DNA of 64,000 bases from Microseira sp041929235 (GCF_041929235.1 NZ_JBHFNP010000040.1:62001-126000), one strand, 5' to 3'. Counted from the stretch's first letter, positions 24,531 to 32,988 are shown. Notes: generated by a model from the sequence alone, not told the origin. A program made the numbers and translations.

Positions 24531-24794
24531 GTGAGTTGTAAACGTTTACCGGAAACCACTGCCTATGTCCGGATTACCGTACAGTCTTGGCAGTTGGGCA
24601 AAATTGAGGGCGAAGTGAGAGCGGGTGAATATGATTGGCAGTTCCAGTGGTGTTTCAAGCAGGGGAAATTATTCCTTCAACCTTCCCTGGGACGCGCCCT
24701 GATTCAAGAACCCCTCAGCCGTTTTTTAGAAAAATCCGACTACAAACTGGAACCTGGGGGGGACTATGCTTTTACCATCCGCGCCGAGTTGTGA
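24531..24794 (+). CDS. DUF3146 family protein
   Basis: A protein of 87 residues starting at a GTG and reading LPETTAYVRITVQSWQLGKI, then GEVRAGEYDWQFQW, SLGRALIQEPLSRFLE and YKLEPGGDYAFTIRAEL. I recognise this as the small cyanobacterial DUF3146 family, where these blocks are well conserved. Function unknown; soluble. The next 70 bases are AGATTTC/AGATTTG-type heptad repeats and their inverse, up to the convergent YqgF-like gene. Confidence 0.75.
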   Translation: MSCKRLPETTAYVRITVQSWQLGKIEGEVRAGEYDWQFQWCFKQGKLFLQPSLGRALIQEPLSRFLEKSDYKLEPGGDYAFTIRAEL

Positions 24795-24795
24795 G

Positions 24796-24868
24796 ATTTC
24801 AGATTTCAGATTTTAGATTTGAGATTTGTCTTCAATCTGCCATCTGCAATCTAAAATCTGCAATTCCC
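24796..24868. repeat. AGATTTG-type heptad repeats in inverted arrangement
   Basis: GATTTCAGATTTCAGATTTT and AGATTTGAGATTTG are followed by TCAATCTGCCATCTGCAATC and TAAAATCTGCAATTCCC. The same second family of heptads is found at about 29527-29590 and 53335-53375. It can form a hairpin between the convergent genes. Confidence 0.7.
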
Positions 24869-25290
24869 TATCCCCGCGATAAGTATCTTTCAATCAGGAG
24901 GATAGCTACAATGTCATCTACAGGTCGTGGGAGGGGTCGCATTCCCTTTGGAACGAGGCGAGAAAGACCGCTTGGGGGGTACATTTGCCAGTAGCGAGCC
25001 CGCGCCTCCAGGGTACTATAGCGCTCGTCTACCAGCATAATCGGCGGTGGTTCTGGCAAGTCTTGTTCCAGTTTCCGTTTCCATGCTTTAGCCGTTGTTT
25101 GATCTCCCATCACCAAAACCGAGATGGGATACTTTTGCTGCAAGCGGGAAATGGTAGCGAGCGCCACTTCTGCGGGAATAACTTCGTGGTAATATACTTG
25201 CCGATCTGCTCCCATAACGGCGATACCGCATTTATCCCGTCCCGGATCGAAGCCCAAAATTGCTGGCTGAGCGGGAGTATGATTAGACAT
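24868..25290 (-). CDS. YqgF/RuvX-like RNase H-fold protein
   Basis: A protein of 140 residues with the RNase H-fold signatures ILGFDPGRDKCGIAVMG at the N-terminus (first catalytic Asp in FDPG), VLVMGDQTTAKAWKRKLE with the nucleotide-binding helix, LVDERYSTLEARARYW with the second acid, and a final DDIVAILLIERYL with the third. YqgF-type proteins mature pre-16S rRNA or act in recombination. This is the cyanobacterial divergent group rather than canonical YqgF. Its ATG follows the TAA of the DUF3084 gene with no gap, so the two are co-translated. Confidence 0.8.
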   Translation of the reverse strand: MSNHTPAQPAILGFDPGRDKCGIAVMGADRQVYYHEVIPAEVALATISRLQQKYPISVLVMGDQTTAKAWKRKLEQDLPEPPPIMLVDERYSTLEARARYWQMYPPSGLSRLVPKGMRPLPRPVDDIVAILLIERYLSRG

Positions 25291-27171
25291 TTAGCTATCA
25301 GGTGAAGTGCGAAACAGTATCTGTCCCTTTTGAACCGCTACCAGATCCATTTTGACCGGCCCTGCGGTGTAGGTAACATCTGATGCTACCACTTGCACGT
25401 CAACGGGTGTCTCGGACTGTTTTAATTGCTCGATGAAGCGCATCAACGTTTCGACGCGAGCATCGCCGATCTGAATTTTATCTGCCAACACGCCAGCGCG
25501 ACGCACCCGGAATTGAGAAGCTGCAATTAGCTGCTCGATTCGTTGCTCAAGCTGCTCTTGAGTCATGGTGGAGGGATTGGTAGAAGTTGCCGCTACTACT
25601 TCCCCAGCTTGGAATACGATGCGATTGGGGGTTACATCGGCAAAAACTTGTACGGTAGATTCTCCCCTGATGTAGTTACCTGCTGAGAGAATTCTGATCG
25701 CATAGTCTCGACCGTCATCAATGCGATCGATGATCTGATCGACTTCTTTGGGACTAATTTGTATCACTTGTTGGTTGAAATTTTTGTCACCGGGTCGAGT
25801 GTTCTCAATTGCGACTTTGTTTGCCGTTACCAACAATTGATCTACAGCTTGACGAGCCGCTTTTGGATCGACAATGCGAACTACTCCTGTTACCAGAACT
25901 TGGTTGCGAAACAAAACTAAATTGCCGCCCCGCAACGCTTGATAATCTTGATAATACTCTTCTAGAATTTTTACTGCCCGTTGTAAGTTGGCTTGTTTGT
26001 TTTCCAGCTCTTTTTGTTGACTTTCTAGTTGTTTAAGGCTGGTTTCCCGCTGAGCAATCACTTGGTCGCGCTGGGAAATGGTTTGATCTAGTTGGGCAAT
26101 TGCCTGGTCTTGAGCGGCAATTTCTTGGTCCCGTTGGGCAATCTGAGATTTAAAGTTGCCAATCTCGTTTTTGAGGCGATCGCGCTGTCCAACCAGCGCA
26201 GATCTTTCCTGTTGTAGTTGATCGCGCTGTCCCAGCAAATCTTGGCGTTCTGCTTGTAGTTGATCGCGCTGTCCCAGCAAATCTTGGCGTTCTGCTTGTA
26301 GTTGATTGCGCTGTCCCAGCAAATCTTGGCGTTCTGCTTGTAGTTGATTGCGCTGTCCCAGCAAATTTTGGCGTTCTGCTTGCAGTTGATTGCGCTGTCC
26401 CAGCAAATTTTGGCGTTCTGCTTGTAGTTTATCCCGCTGTTCTATTAACGTCGATCTTTCCGCTTGCAGTTGGTTTCGCTGTCCGATTAAATTCTGACGT
26501 TCTGCTTGCAGTTGATTGCGCTGTTCGATTAAATTTTGGCGTTCTGCTTGCAATTGATCCCGTTGATCGATCAACTTCTGGCGTTCATCACGCAGCGCCA
26601 TTACTTGAGCAGAAACTGCATTTAATTGACCCTGGGTTTGGTTTAATTCATTTTGAGTTTGATTTAATTTCCCCTGAGTTTGATTCAGTTGGTTATTATT
26701 GTTATTTAATTGCCCTTGGGTTTGTTTTAGTTGCGTTTCGGTACGTGCTTGGTTGGCAGTTGCTTCCGATAGTTTGACTAAAGTTGATTGCAAAGATTGA
26801 TTTGTCGCATCTAGTTTTTGTTGTGCTTCTGCCTGCTGAGATTTAGCTTGGGTTAACTCTGTTTCTACTTGACTTTTTTGAGTTTTAGTTTTTTCTAGTT
26901 CCTTGCGAGCGTTTCGGAGATTTTTCTGAATTTTTTCCAGCTTAAAAACTCCAGTCCTTAGTTGCTCGCTCGTACCAAATAATATCGCCAGCGTCGAGGC
27001 AGAAATCAAACTCCCCGTCAAAACGGTAATTAAAATTGCCGTCTTGCGCGGACGTAAATTGAATAGGCTAAGTCTTGATTTGCCTACCTTCGTGCCGACG
27101 CGATCGCCTACTGACGCGATCGCGCCTCCCAACACCAAAATTGCCGCAATCAGTATCCACCCTGTAGTCAT
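25291..27171 (-). CDS. DUF3084 membrane-anchored coiled-coil protein
   Basis: A protein of 626 residues. Two N-terminal hydrophobic helices (GWILIAAILVLGGAIASVG and AILITVLTGSLISASTLAIL) flank a basic loop (RLSLFNLRPRKT). Then comes a coiled coil of about 300 residues, and a folded C-terminal DUF3084 domain from about 385 (LRGGNLVLFRNQVLVTGVVR, AVDQLLVTANKVAIENT, YTAGPVKMDLVAVQKGQILF). Inside the coiled coil a 14-residue unit of the type LQAERQNLLGQRNQ is repeated about nine times. Function unknown; conserved in cyanobacteria next to the YqgF-like gene, which suggests a shared process. Confidence 0.88.
   Translation of the reverse strand: MTTGWILIAAILVLGGAIASVGDRVGTKVGKSRLSLFNLRPRKTAILITVLTGSLISASTLAILFGTSEQLRTGVFKLEKIQKNLRNARKELEKTKTQKSQVETELTQAKSQQAEAQQKLDATNQSLQSTLVKLSEATANQARTETQLKQTQGQLNNNNNQLNQTQGKLNQTQNELNQTQGQLNAVSAQVMALRDERQKLIDQRDQLQAERQNLIEQRNQLQAERQNLIGQRNQLQAERSTLIEQRDKLQAERQNLLGQRNQLQAERQNLLGQRNQLQAERQDLLGQRNQLQAERQDLLGQRDQLQAERQDLLGQRDQLQQERSALVGQRDRLKNEIGNFKSQIAQRDQEIAAQDQAIAQLDQTISQRDQVIAQRETSLKQLESQQKELENKQANLQRAVKILEEYYQDYQALRGGNLVLFRNQVLVTGVVRIVDPKAARQAVDQLLVTANKVAIENTRPGDKNFNQQVIQISPKEVDQIIDRIDDGRDYAIRILSAGNYIRGESTVQVFADVTPNRIVFQAGEVVAATSTNPSTMTQEQLEQRIEQLIAASQFRVRRAGVLADKIQIGDARVETLMRFIEQLKQSETPVDVQVVASDVTYTAGPVKMDLVAVQKGQILFRTSPDS
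26205..26590 (-). repeat. 42-bp coding tandem repeat in the DUF3084 gene
   Basis: About nine copies of a 42-bp unit, recognisable on the plus strand by CGTTCTGCTTG(T/C)AGTTG and CGCTGTCCCAGCAAAT. Neighbouring copies in the centre are identical or differ at one or two positions, so the array has been homogenised recently. Copy number is expected to vary between strains, always in frame. Confidence 0.85.
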
Positions 27172-27375
27172 ATTGTTCGACGATCCTCACCCAGTTACAG
27201 CCTAACTCATGCTGAGTACGCTTGCGCCTGCGGTCGTCAGTTACTGCGCTGGCTATTGCTTTGTATACTTCCCACGGTCACTTTCCTGACAGTTGGGGAG
27301 GCTGAGGTCAGACTGGCAACCTAGAAATTAGCCATGATTCACTATCTATGACCGGGTCAAGTATAACCTATTTAA
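27172..27375. other. Spacer between ntcA and the DUF3084 gene
   Basis: About 200 bases, no coding frame or strong hairpin. It should contain the promoter of the DUF3084-YqgF-like pair. Confidence 0.4.
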
Positions 27376-28047
27376 CTAGGTAAATTGATGGCTTAAGGCG
27401 ACTGGATTGTGTACGGTAATTTTTTTCTTGTGGATTGAGATCATTTTTTCTTGCCGCAGATCTCCCAACAAACGAGTCACCGTCACTCTAGTCGAACCTA
27501 TTGCTTCGGCGATCGCTTGATGAGATAGCTTCAAATCTATCGTAATCCCTTCGGCACCAGGAACGCCAAAATCTCGGCACAGAATTAGCAGAAAGCTGAC
27601 TAATCTCGATCCCATGTCTCGGTGCGCCAGCGTCTCGATCATCATCTCGGTTTGCAGGATGCGCGACGACAGACCCCGCAGCATTAACATGGCAAATTCT
27701 GGATTATCTTTCAGCGCTTGTTCTACCTGGTCTATCGGCGCTGATAGCAGCTCTACTGGGGTAAACGCCACCGCATGATAAAATCTATCGGATCTATTCC
27801 CCGTAATCAGAGACAGCACGCCAAAGACGCTATTTTCTCGCAGCAGGGCGACGGTAATTTCTTCCCCTGCTTCATACACCCTCGAAAGCTTGACAGCCCC
27901 CTTGAGCAGGAAATATACTCTTTCAGCCGGATCCCCAGGGAAAAAGATCGTTTTCCCCCGCTCAAACGTTTCTACAACTGGTGGAAACGATGGGTTGCTG
28001 ATTTGCCGAAATACGGCTGCTAAAGGTCTATCTTGCATCACGACCAT
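27376..28047 (-). CDS. ntcA: Global nitrogen regulator NtcA
   Basis: A CRP-family activator of 223 residues. The match to cyanobacterial NtcA is near-complete: FPPVVETFERGKTIFFPGDP, AERVYFLLKGAVKLSRVYEA, LRENSVFGVLSLITGN, the dimer helix region MLMLRGLSSRILQTEMMIET, and the recognition helix LSHQAIAEAIGSTRVTVTRL. NtcA senses 2-oxoglutarate and PipX and controls nitrogen assimilation genes through GTA-N8-TAC sites. A start five codons further upstream is possible, but the ATG used here gives the usual length. A perfect GTA-N8-TAC site lies about 250 bases upstream, consistent with autoregulation. Confidence 0.97.
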   Translation of the reverse strand: MVVMQDRPLAAVFRQISNPSFPPVVETFERGKTIFFPGDPAERVYFLLKGAVKLSRVYEAGEEITVALLRENSVFGVLSLITGNRSDRFYHAVAFTPVELLSAPIDQVEQALKDNPEFAMLMLRGLSSRILQTEMMIETLAHRDMGSRLVSFLLILCRDFGVPGAEGITIDLKLSHQAIAEAIGSTRVTVTRLLGDLRQEKMISIHKKKITVHNPVALSHQFT

Positions 28048-28293
28048 TTCAGTTGTCCTCACCGAACTCTAAAGACTTCTCTCAACTCCTTAGCAATGCA
28101 CTATAACCTCACAAACCGAGCGGCAAGTCTCAATGTGAGTTAGTTCCAGACGGCAAAAAGCTAGGGACGCCGTGTAGTTTTTTGTATAGCAGTCTTTTTT
28201 GATTAAATGTATATTTTAACACTTTTTCTTGGGTTTTTCATCGTCCGGTACTCTGACAAATAAACGAAGCTTTACTTACTTTTCACAAAGTTT

Positions 28294-28307
28294 GTATGAA
28301 TAGCTAC
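28294..28307. promoter_or_regulatory. Perfect NtcA box, GTA-N8-TAC
   Basis: The sequence GTATGAATAGCTAC matches the palindromic NtcA consensus exactly. It sits between the divergent ntcA and fabI genes, about 247 bases from the ntcA start and 436 from fabI. No convincing TAN3T -10 element appears at the standard 22-base distance on either strand, so orientation and use are open. Autoregulation of ntcA is the likeliest role. Confidence 0.6.
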
Positions 28308-28520
28308 AGTATTTTTGCTAAATTACCTCATGTGGAAGCGAAAGCGTGACGGGTCAAAGGTGGTAGGGGGCAATTGTAGTTCTTGGCTTGGTAGCAAGAG
28401 GGCGATTCATTTATACCAGGAATCGAGTGACAGGGCATGAGGGGTAACACACCTCATTGCTAACTTTTGGTGATTTTTGGCGGAAAGTCAAGCCATGGGG
28501 GAGATGGGGGCGATAATCAA
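28308..28520. other. Gene-free part of the ntcA-fabI spacer
   Basis: No coding frame or RNA gene recognised. It contains GGCATGAGGGGTAACACACC and a matching CCTCAT-type inverted arm, a weak hairpin at about 28435-28460. Confidence 0.3.
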
Positions 28521-28645
28521 TTGACATCCTCTACATGCCTGAAGGCGAGGGGATTCCCAGAATCGCTTCTTTAGCTTCCTCAGTCGGAAAAGCGAATAAA
28601 TTCCCACGGCAAGCTAAATTCCCATGTCTAAAGCCAGGGGCTTTG
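28521..28645. mobile_element. IS200/IS605 right-end-like remnant without a transposase
   Basis: TTGACATCCTCTACATGCCT, then GAAGGCGAGGGGATTCCC, matches the form of the sequence that follows TnpB genes in cyanobacteria (compare TTGACGCTCCCCACCC after the TnpB at the end of this window). An imperfect CCTC/GAGG hairpin is included. It continues with AAATTCCCATGTCTAAAGCC and AGGGGCTTT. No tnpA or tnpB frame is present, so this is a decayed or MITE-like derivative. Confidence 0.55.
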
Positions 28646-28742
28646 CAGCGAACAAGTTGGTAATATATTCCCCAGTGTGACCATCTTGCCGAGGGAAAAG
28701 CTGGCGGAGAAACTAACCCTTGTTCCGATATAATAAACCTTT

Positions 28743-29522
28743 ATGCTGAATTTAACTGGAAAAAACGCCCTCGTGACGGGCATCGCCAACGATCGCTCGA
28801 TAGCCTGGGGTATTGCTCAACAACTGCATAAAGCAGGCGCGAATCTTGGCATCACCTACCTACCCGATGACCGGGGTCGCTTTGAGAAAAAAGTATCCGA
28901 ACTGGTAGAACCCCTCAATCCAAGTCTATTTTTACCCTGTGATGTTCAAAATGACGAGCAGATTCAGGCTACCTTCGATACTATCCGCGACAAGTGGGGC
29001 AGATTAGACATTCTGATCCATTGTTTGGCCTTTGCAAATAAAGATGATTTATCAGGAGATTTTAGCAAAATCTCGAAAGATGGGTTTAACCTGGCTTTAG
29101 ATGTCAGCGCTTACTCGCTGATTCAACTGAGTGCAGCAGCTAAACCCTTAATGACAGAAGGTGGCAGTATCGTCACGCTAACCTATTTAGGCGGCGTGCG
29201 GGTAGTTCCCAACTATAACGTGATGGGTATCGCCAAAGCTGCCTTGGAAATGAACGTTCGTTACCTAGCATCGGAATTAGGCGGGCAAAATGTCCGGGTA
29301 AACGGGATCTCAGCAGGTCCAATTCGCACGCTGGCGTCCTCCGCTGTGGGTGGGATTCGCGATATGATTTCCCACGTCGAGCAAGTCGCACCCCTGGGAC
29401 GCACCGTGACGCAGTTAGAAGTGGGAAATGCGGCAGCTTTCCTTTGTAGCGACTTAGCTAGCGGCATTACAGGTCAAATCCTGTACGTCGATGCTGGATA
29501 CGAAATCATGGGAATGGGTTAA
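28743..29522 (+). CDS. fabI: Enoyl-[acyl-carrier-protein] reductase (NADH) FabI
   Basis: A protein of 259 residues. It has the FabI-type cofactor motif VTGIANDRSIAWGIA (rather than TGxxxGIG), CDVQNDEQIQATFD, ILIHCLAFANK, and the active-site pair Tyr-x6-Lys in NYNVMGIAKAALE. The C-terminus is SGITGQILYVDAGYEIMGMG. It performs the last reduction of each fatty-acid elongation cycle in the cytoplasm. It is followed by hisB after repeat tracts; the fabI-hisB neighbourhood is common in cyanobacteria. Confidence 0.96.
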   Translation: MLNLTGKNALVTGIANDRSIAWGIAQQLHKAGANLGITYLPDDRGRFEKKVSELVEPLNPSLFLPCDVQNDEQIQATFDTIRDKWGRLDILIHCLAFANKDDLSGDFSKISKDGFNLALDVSAYSLIQLSAAAKPLMTEGGSIVTLTYLGGVRVVPNYNVMGIAKAALEMNVRYLASELGGQNVRVNGISAGPIRTLASSAVGGIRDMISHVEQVAPLGRTVTQLEVGNAAAFLCSDLASGITGQILYVDAGYEIMGMG

Positions 29523-29523
29523 T

Positions 29524-29629
29524 GGGGAATTTGAGATTTGAGATTTGAGATTTGAGATTTAAATCTGAAATCTCAAATCTCAAATCTGCAATTACCAATT
29601 ACCAATTACCAATTACCAATTACCAAATT
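29524..29629. repeat. Two heptad repeat families between fabI and hisB
   Basis: GAGATTTGAGATTTGAGATT-type units (29530-29560) are followed by their inverse (CTGAAATCTCAAATCTCAAA), then five ATTACCA/ATTACCAA units ending just before the hisB ATG. If the upstream frame were used for hisB, it would translate the repeat as ITNYQLPITNYQ, which I regard as non-coding. Confidence 0.85.
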
Positions 29630-30274
29630 ATGCAGACAAGCGATCGCCCCACAACCGAATCCCAACACCCGGAACTAATTCTAAGCCCTCGGACTGCTTC
29701 AGTTGGCCGCAAAACCGGGGAAACTGACGTATATTTGAGTCTCAATTTAGATGGAACGGGCAATTGCAGCGCCAGGACGGGAATTCCGTTTTTGGATCAC
29801 ATGCTGCATCAGATATCTTCCCACGGGCTAATTGACTTGGAAGTCCAAGCCAAGGGAGATATAGAAATAGACGACCACCACACTAACGAAGATGTGGGGA
29901 TAACATTGGGGCAAGCTTTGGGGAAAGCTTTGGGCGATCGCAAAGGTATTGTCCGCTTCGGGCATTTCCTCGCGCCACTCGATGAAGCGTTAGTTCAGGT
30001 GGCGCTAGACTTTTCCGGACGCCCGCACTTGAGTTATGGTTTGGAGATTCCGACGCAGCGGGTTGGAACTTACGATACTCAATTAGTGCGGGAATTTTTT
30101 GTAGCGGTGGTGAATCACTCTCAGATGACGCTGCATATCCGGCAATTGGATGGAATTAATTCGCACCATATTATTGAAGCAACGTTTAAGGCTTTTGCTA
30201 GGGCAATGCGGATGGCGGTAGAAGTCGATCCCCGTCGTGCGGGTGCGATTCCTAGTTCTAAGGGCGTGTTGTAG
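29630..30274 (+). CDS. hisB: Imidazoleglycerol-phosphate dehydratase HisB
   Basis: A protein of 214 residues. Both metal-binding histidine-rich motifs are present: FLDHMLHQISSHG and DDHHTNEDVGI in the first half, then VNHSQMTLHIRQLDGINSHH with IIEATFKAFARA in the second. RTASVGRKTGETDVYLSLNLD is the first strand pair. It catalyses the sixth step of histidine biosynthesis. The start was set at ATG 29630 because the 26 codons upstream in frame are heptad repeat sequence. Confidence 0.96.
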   Translation: MQTSDRPTTESQHPELILSPRTASVGRKTGETDVYLSLNLDGTGNCSARTGIPFLDHMLHQISSHGLIDLEVQAKGDIEIDDHHTNEDVGITLGQALGKALGDRKGIVRFGHFLAPLDEALVQVALDFSGRPHLSYGLEIPTQRVGTYDTQLVREFFVAVVNHSQMTLHIRQLDGINSHHIIEATFKAFARAMRMAVEVDPRRAGAIPSSKGVL

Positions 30275-30440
30275 ATTTTAACCGCAGAGGCGCTCCAGGA
30301 CGCAGAGGGAAGATTTAGAAGAGTTTTGCAGCCATATCAAGTTTTGTAGGGGCGGGTTTTACCAGTTACTTTTGATGCCTTGCGAATTGTGTTGATCAAC
30401 CCGCCCCCGACCTGCAATGCTGAAGCAAGCGGACACGATC

Positions 30441-30803
30441 TCACAAGTTATCGAGAATAGAAATAATTCGTCTGGCTAAAGTTAAAGACTCCTGAACTTT
30501 TTCTGCTAATCGTGGAAATGTATTGTCATAATCTGCTTGGTTGCGGTAAACTCTTAACCGCTTCAACCTCTCGCCAAGTTTTTTACGCGCTGGATCGGAA
30601 CTATTCTTAAATTGGTTGATCAGATACTGGTGGGAATTTTCCGTGACAATTGTTAAGCCTTCCCGTTCTTGTAAAAAATTGCGTGCTTTGATGAACGCAG
30701 CATAGTAAGCTCGACTGATAGCCGATCGCATTTTGGCTTCATCGGTCGTTGCTTGTGCGAGTTCTCTTGCTAAATTTAGATACTCTGACCAATCAAAACT
30801 CAT
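30441..30803 (-). CDS. HEPN domain protein, probable toxin of a two-gene module
   Basis: An all-helical protein of 120 residues beginning WSEYLNLARELAQATTDEAK, then ISRAYYAAFIKARNFLQER (the HEPN 'RxAYYAAF' helix), and the late motif RLRVYRNQADYDNTFP. That motif corresponds to the R-N-x-x-x-H-like site of HEPN RNases, with Y-D at the position of the His. HEPN proteins are often toxins cleaving or modifying RNA. The partner gene ends only 3 bases before its ATG, a typical toxin-antitoxin arrangement. Without the canonical histidine, catalysis is uncertain. Confidence 0.8.
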   Translation of the reverse strand: MSFDWSEYLNLARELAQATTDEAKMRSAISRAYYAAFIKARNFLQEREGLTIVTENSHQYLINQFKNSSDPARKKLGERLKRLRVYRNQADYDNTFPRLAEKVQESLTLARRIISILDNL

Positions 30804-30806
30804 TCG

Positions 30807-31277
30807 TTAGTAAAAACCGATAAACATTTTGTCTTGCGATCGCGTCTCGGCATCGATCCACCATTCATCATCAATTCCCTCAAGGATATCAATTGCTTCC
30901 TCTGCATTCAGTTCTTTTGGTCTATCAATATAAACCGCTAGTTGGGGATGATCGTACTCCGGATCGGTGATATGTTGCAGATACAACGGTGAATCGGGAA
31001 AATGACGGCGAATATGCTGGTGTGCTTCTAACACCAGGGGAACCAGAAAGGGATATTTGTCTAGAAACTGCAAGACTTCTGTTTTTCCTTGGAAGGTGTA
31101 TAGCTTCTCAAGAGATTCTATATCCGTTGGTGATAGGGGACTTAGTTTAGTTAGACTGTCGTGCAGTAGCATTTGCGCTAGGGTATCAGCGTCAATTTGA
31201 CGGCGTTTAGCTTCGGCGGCGAGGCGCAAGCTATCATCCCCAGAAATTTGGATAGTAAGGGTGTTTGCTTCACTCAT
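30807..31277 (-). CDS. Putative RHH-type antitoxin fused to a conserved C-terminal domain
   Basis: A protein of about 156 residues. Residues 4-40 (NTLTIQISGDDSLRLAAEAK, then DADTLAQMLLHDSL) have the strand-helix-helix form of ribbon-helix-helix DNA-binding proteins. The second half contains KYPFLVPLVLEAHQHIRRHF, SPLYLQHITDPEYDHPQLAV and DDEWWIDAETRSQDKM, a domain I have seen beside HEPN or nucleotidyltransferase genes but cannot name. It precedes the HEPN gene by 3 bases. I place the start at the internal ATG, since the first 11 residues of the longer frame look random. Antitoxin role inferred from context. Confidence 0.65.
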   Translation of the reverse strand: MSEANTLTIQISGDDSLRLAAEAKRRQIDADTLAQMLLHDSLTKLSPLSPTDIESLEKLYTFQGKTEVLQFLDKYPFLVPLVLEAHQHIRRHFPDSPLYLQHITDPEYDHPQLAVYIDRPKELNAEEAIDILEGIDDEWWIDAETRSQDKMFIGFY

Positions 31278-31426
31278 GTTTTTAGTATAGGTGCAAGTAA
31301 GTTTCCCCAAATCCCCCTTTCCCCAATTGTTTGATACCTTTTTCCATCAACGATCGCTCTTCCGACAGACCCCACCCTCCCATGCATATGATATAAAAGT
31401 CAATAATTCTTAACTATATTTTATCA

Positions 31427-32884
31427 ATGCTGGTTTCCTCCTCCGAGTTGTCCAATCTGAAAAAACCCTTGACAAAAAAGCTTTTTTTTGGTAATGAGGT
31501 AAATGCAGAATTGCTGGCAATTTTGCTGGTTTACTTAGTTCAGGGCATTGTAGGACTGGCACGCTTAGCGATTAGCTTTTTTCTCAAGGACGAACTGGCG
31601 CTGAGTCCGGCGGAAGTATCTGCCTTGATGGGGATTGCTGGGTTACCTTGGATCGTCAAGCCTCTATTTGGCTTTATGAGCGATGGTTTACCAATTTTGG
31701 GGTATCGGCGGCGACCGTATCTGATATTATCTGGATTGCTGGGCTCGGCGTCTTGGATTTGTTTGGCGACGGTAGTACATACCGCTTGGGCGGCGACAGC
31801 TGCGATCGCTCTCGGTACCCTAGCAATTACCGTTAGCGACGTGATTGTAGATTCCCTCGTTGTCGAACGCGCCAGAGGTGAATCTGTCAGCCATGCCGGA
31901 TCGCTTCAATCCCTGGCTTGGGGGGCTTCTGCCCTTGGAGGCTTAATCACCGCTTACTTTAGCGGCTATTTATTAGAACATTTCAGCACCCGCACCGTAT
32001 TTGGCATTACGGCTACGTTTCCGCTGATTGTTTCCTGTGTGGCCTGGTTAATTGCCGAGTCGCCAGTATTTGAGCTTCCCGATGCTGGTAGCGTTTGGCA
32101 CCAAGTGCAGCAACTGGGGAAAGCCGTTAGCCAAAAAGCTATTTGGATGCCCACAGTGTTTATCTTCCTTTGCCAGTCTACCCCAAGCGCAGATGCTGCG
32201 TTTTTCTTCTTCAATACTAACGAATTGGGGTTTCAACCAGAGTTTTTGGGGCGGGTGCGCTTGGTAACCAGTGTCGCATCTTTAGTTGGGGTCTGGCTGT
32301 TCCAAAAATACTTTAAAACGATGCCATTTCGGACTATTTTTGGTTGGACTACGGTAATATCGACGATTTTGGGCATGTCGATGCTACTGCTAGTTACCCA
32401 CACCAATCGCGCCTTAGGAATTGATGACAAATGGTTTAGTTTGGGGGATAGTCTTGTCCTCACCGTGATGGGACAAATTGCTTACATGCCCGTTTTAGTA
32501 TTAGCCGCCAGACTCTGCCCTCCAGGGATAGAAGCTACGTTATTTGCCTTGCTAATGTCGGTGGTAAATTTGGCAGGAATGCTGTCTGCTCAGTTTGGAG
32601 CTTTACTAATGCATTGGTTTGGTATTAGTGCAACCAACTTTGAGTTACTCTGGCTGTTAGTTGTTATTACCAACCTCAGCACGCTTTTGCCCTTACCGTT
32701 TTTGGGTTGGTTACCAACCGGAGATCCCCAAACAGACCTAGAATCTCATACAATTCAACCCATTCCGGCTTTGGAACTAGATTCTACCGCTTCCAAGCAC
32801 ATGGGACAGCCGTTTTTGCCAGATCTGATGTCGGAATTAGTGCAGCAGTCCCGCTTAGTAGAAGCCGATAATACGGCTGAATAA
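31427..32884 (+). CDS. BT1 family folate/biopterin transporter
   Basis: A protein of 485 residues with about 12 membrane helices. Family marks are LLVYLVQGIVGLARLAISFF, GIAGLPWIVKPLFGFMSDG, YRRRPYLILSGLLGSASW and ITVSDVIVDSLVVERARGES. These are characteristic of the folate-biopterin transporter family of cyanobacteria, plastids and kinetoplastids; the Synechocystis and Arabidopsis members import folates. The last 45 residues form a polar tail. It is transcribed alone, with heptad repeats downstream. Confidence 0.9.
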   Translation: MLVSSSELSNLKKPLTKKLFFGNEVNAELLAILLVYLVQGIVGLARLAISFFLKDELALSPAEVSALMGIAGLPWIVKPLFGFMSDGLPILGYRRRPYLILSGLLGSASWICLATVVHTAWAATAAIALGTLAITVSDVIVDSLVVERARGESVSHAGSLQSLAWGASALGGLITAYFSGYLLEHFSTRTVFGITATFPLIVSCVAWLIAESPVFELPDAGSVWHQVQQLGKAVSQKAIWMPTVFIFLCQSTPSADAAFFFFNTNELGFQPEFLGRVRLVTSVASLVGVWLFQKYFKTMPFRTIFGWTTVISTILGMSMLLLVTHTNRALGIDDKWFSLGDSLVLTVMGQIAYMPVLVLAARLCPPGIEATLFALLMSVVNLAGMLSAQFGALLMHWFGISATNFELLWLLVVITNLSTLLPLPFLGWLPTGDPQTDLESHTIQPIPALELDSTASKHMGQPFLPDLMSELVQQSRLVEADNTAE

Positions 32885-32988
32885 TGAATGGGTAATTGGT
32901 AATCGGTAATCGGTAATAATAAAAAAATACCAATTAGCAATTAGCAATTACCAATTAGCAATTAGCAATTAGCAATTACCAATTACCA
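32884..32988. repeat. Heptad repeat tracts before the carotenoid oxygenase gene
   Basis: TGGTAATCGGTAATCGGTAA is followed by about seven ATTAGCA/ATTACCA units reaching the ATG of the next gene. The two halves are complementary and could form a hairpin covering the translation start. Confidence 0.8.

Noticed and set aside
29552..29629. N-terminal extension of HisB
   Set aside because: The 26 extra codons are heptad repeat sequence (reads as ITNYQLPITNYQ), outside the conserved HisB domain.
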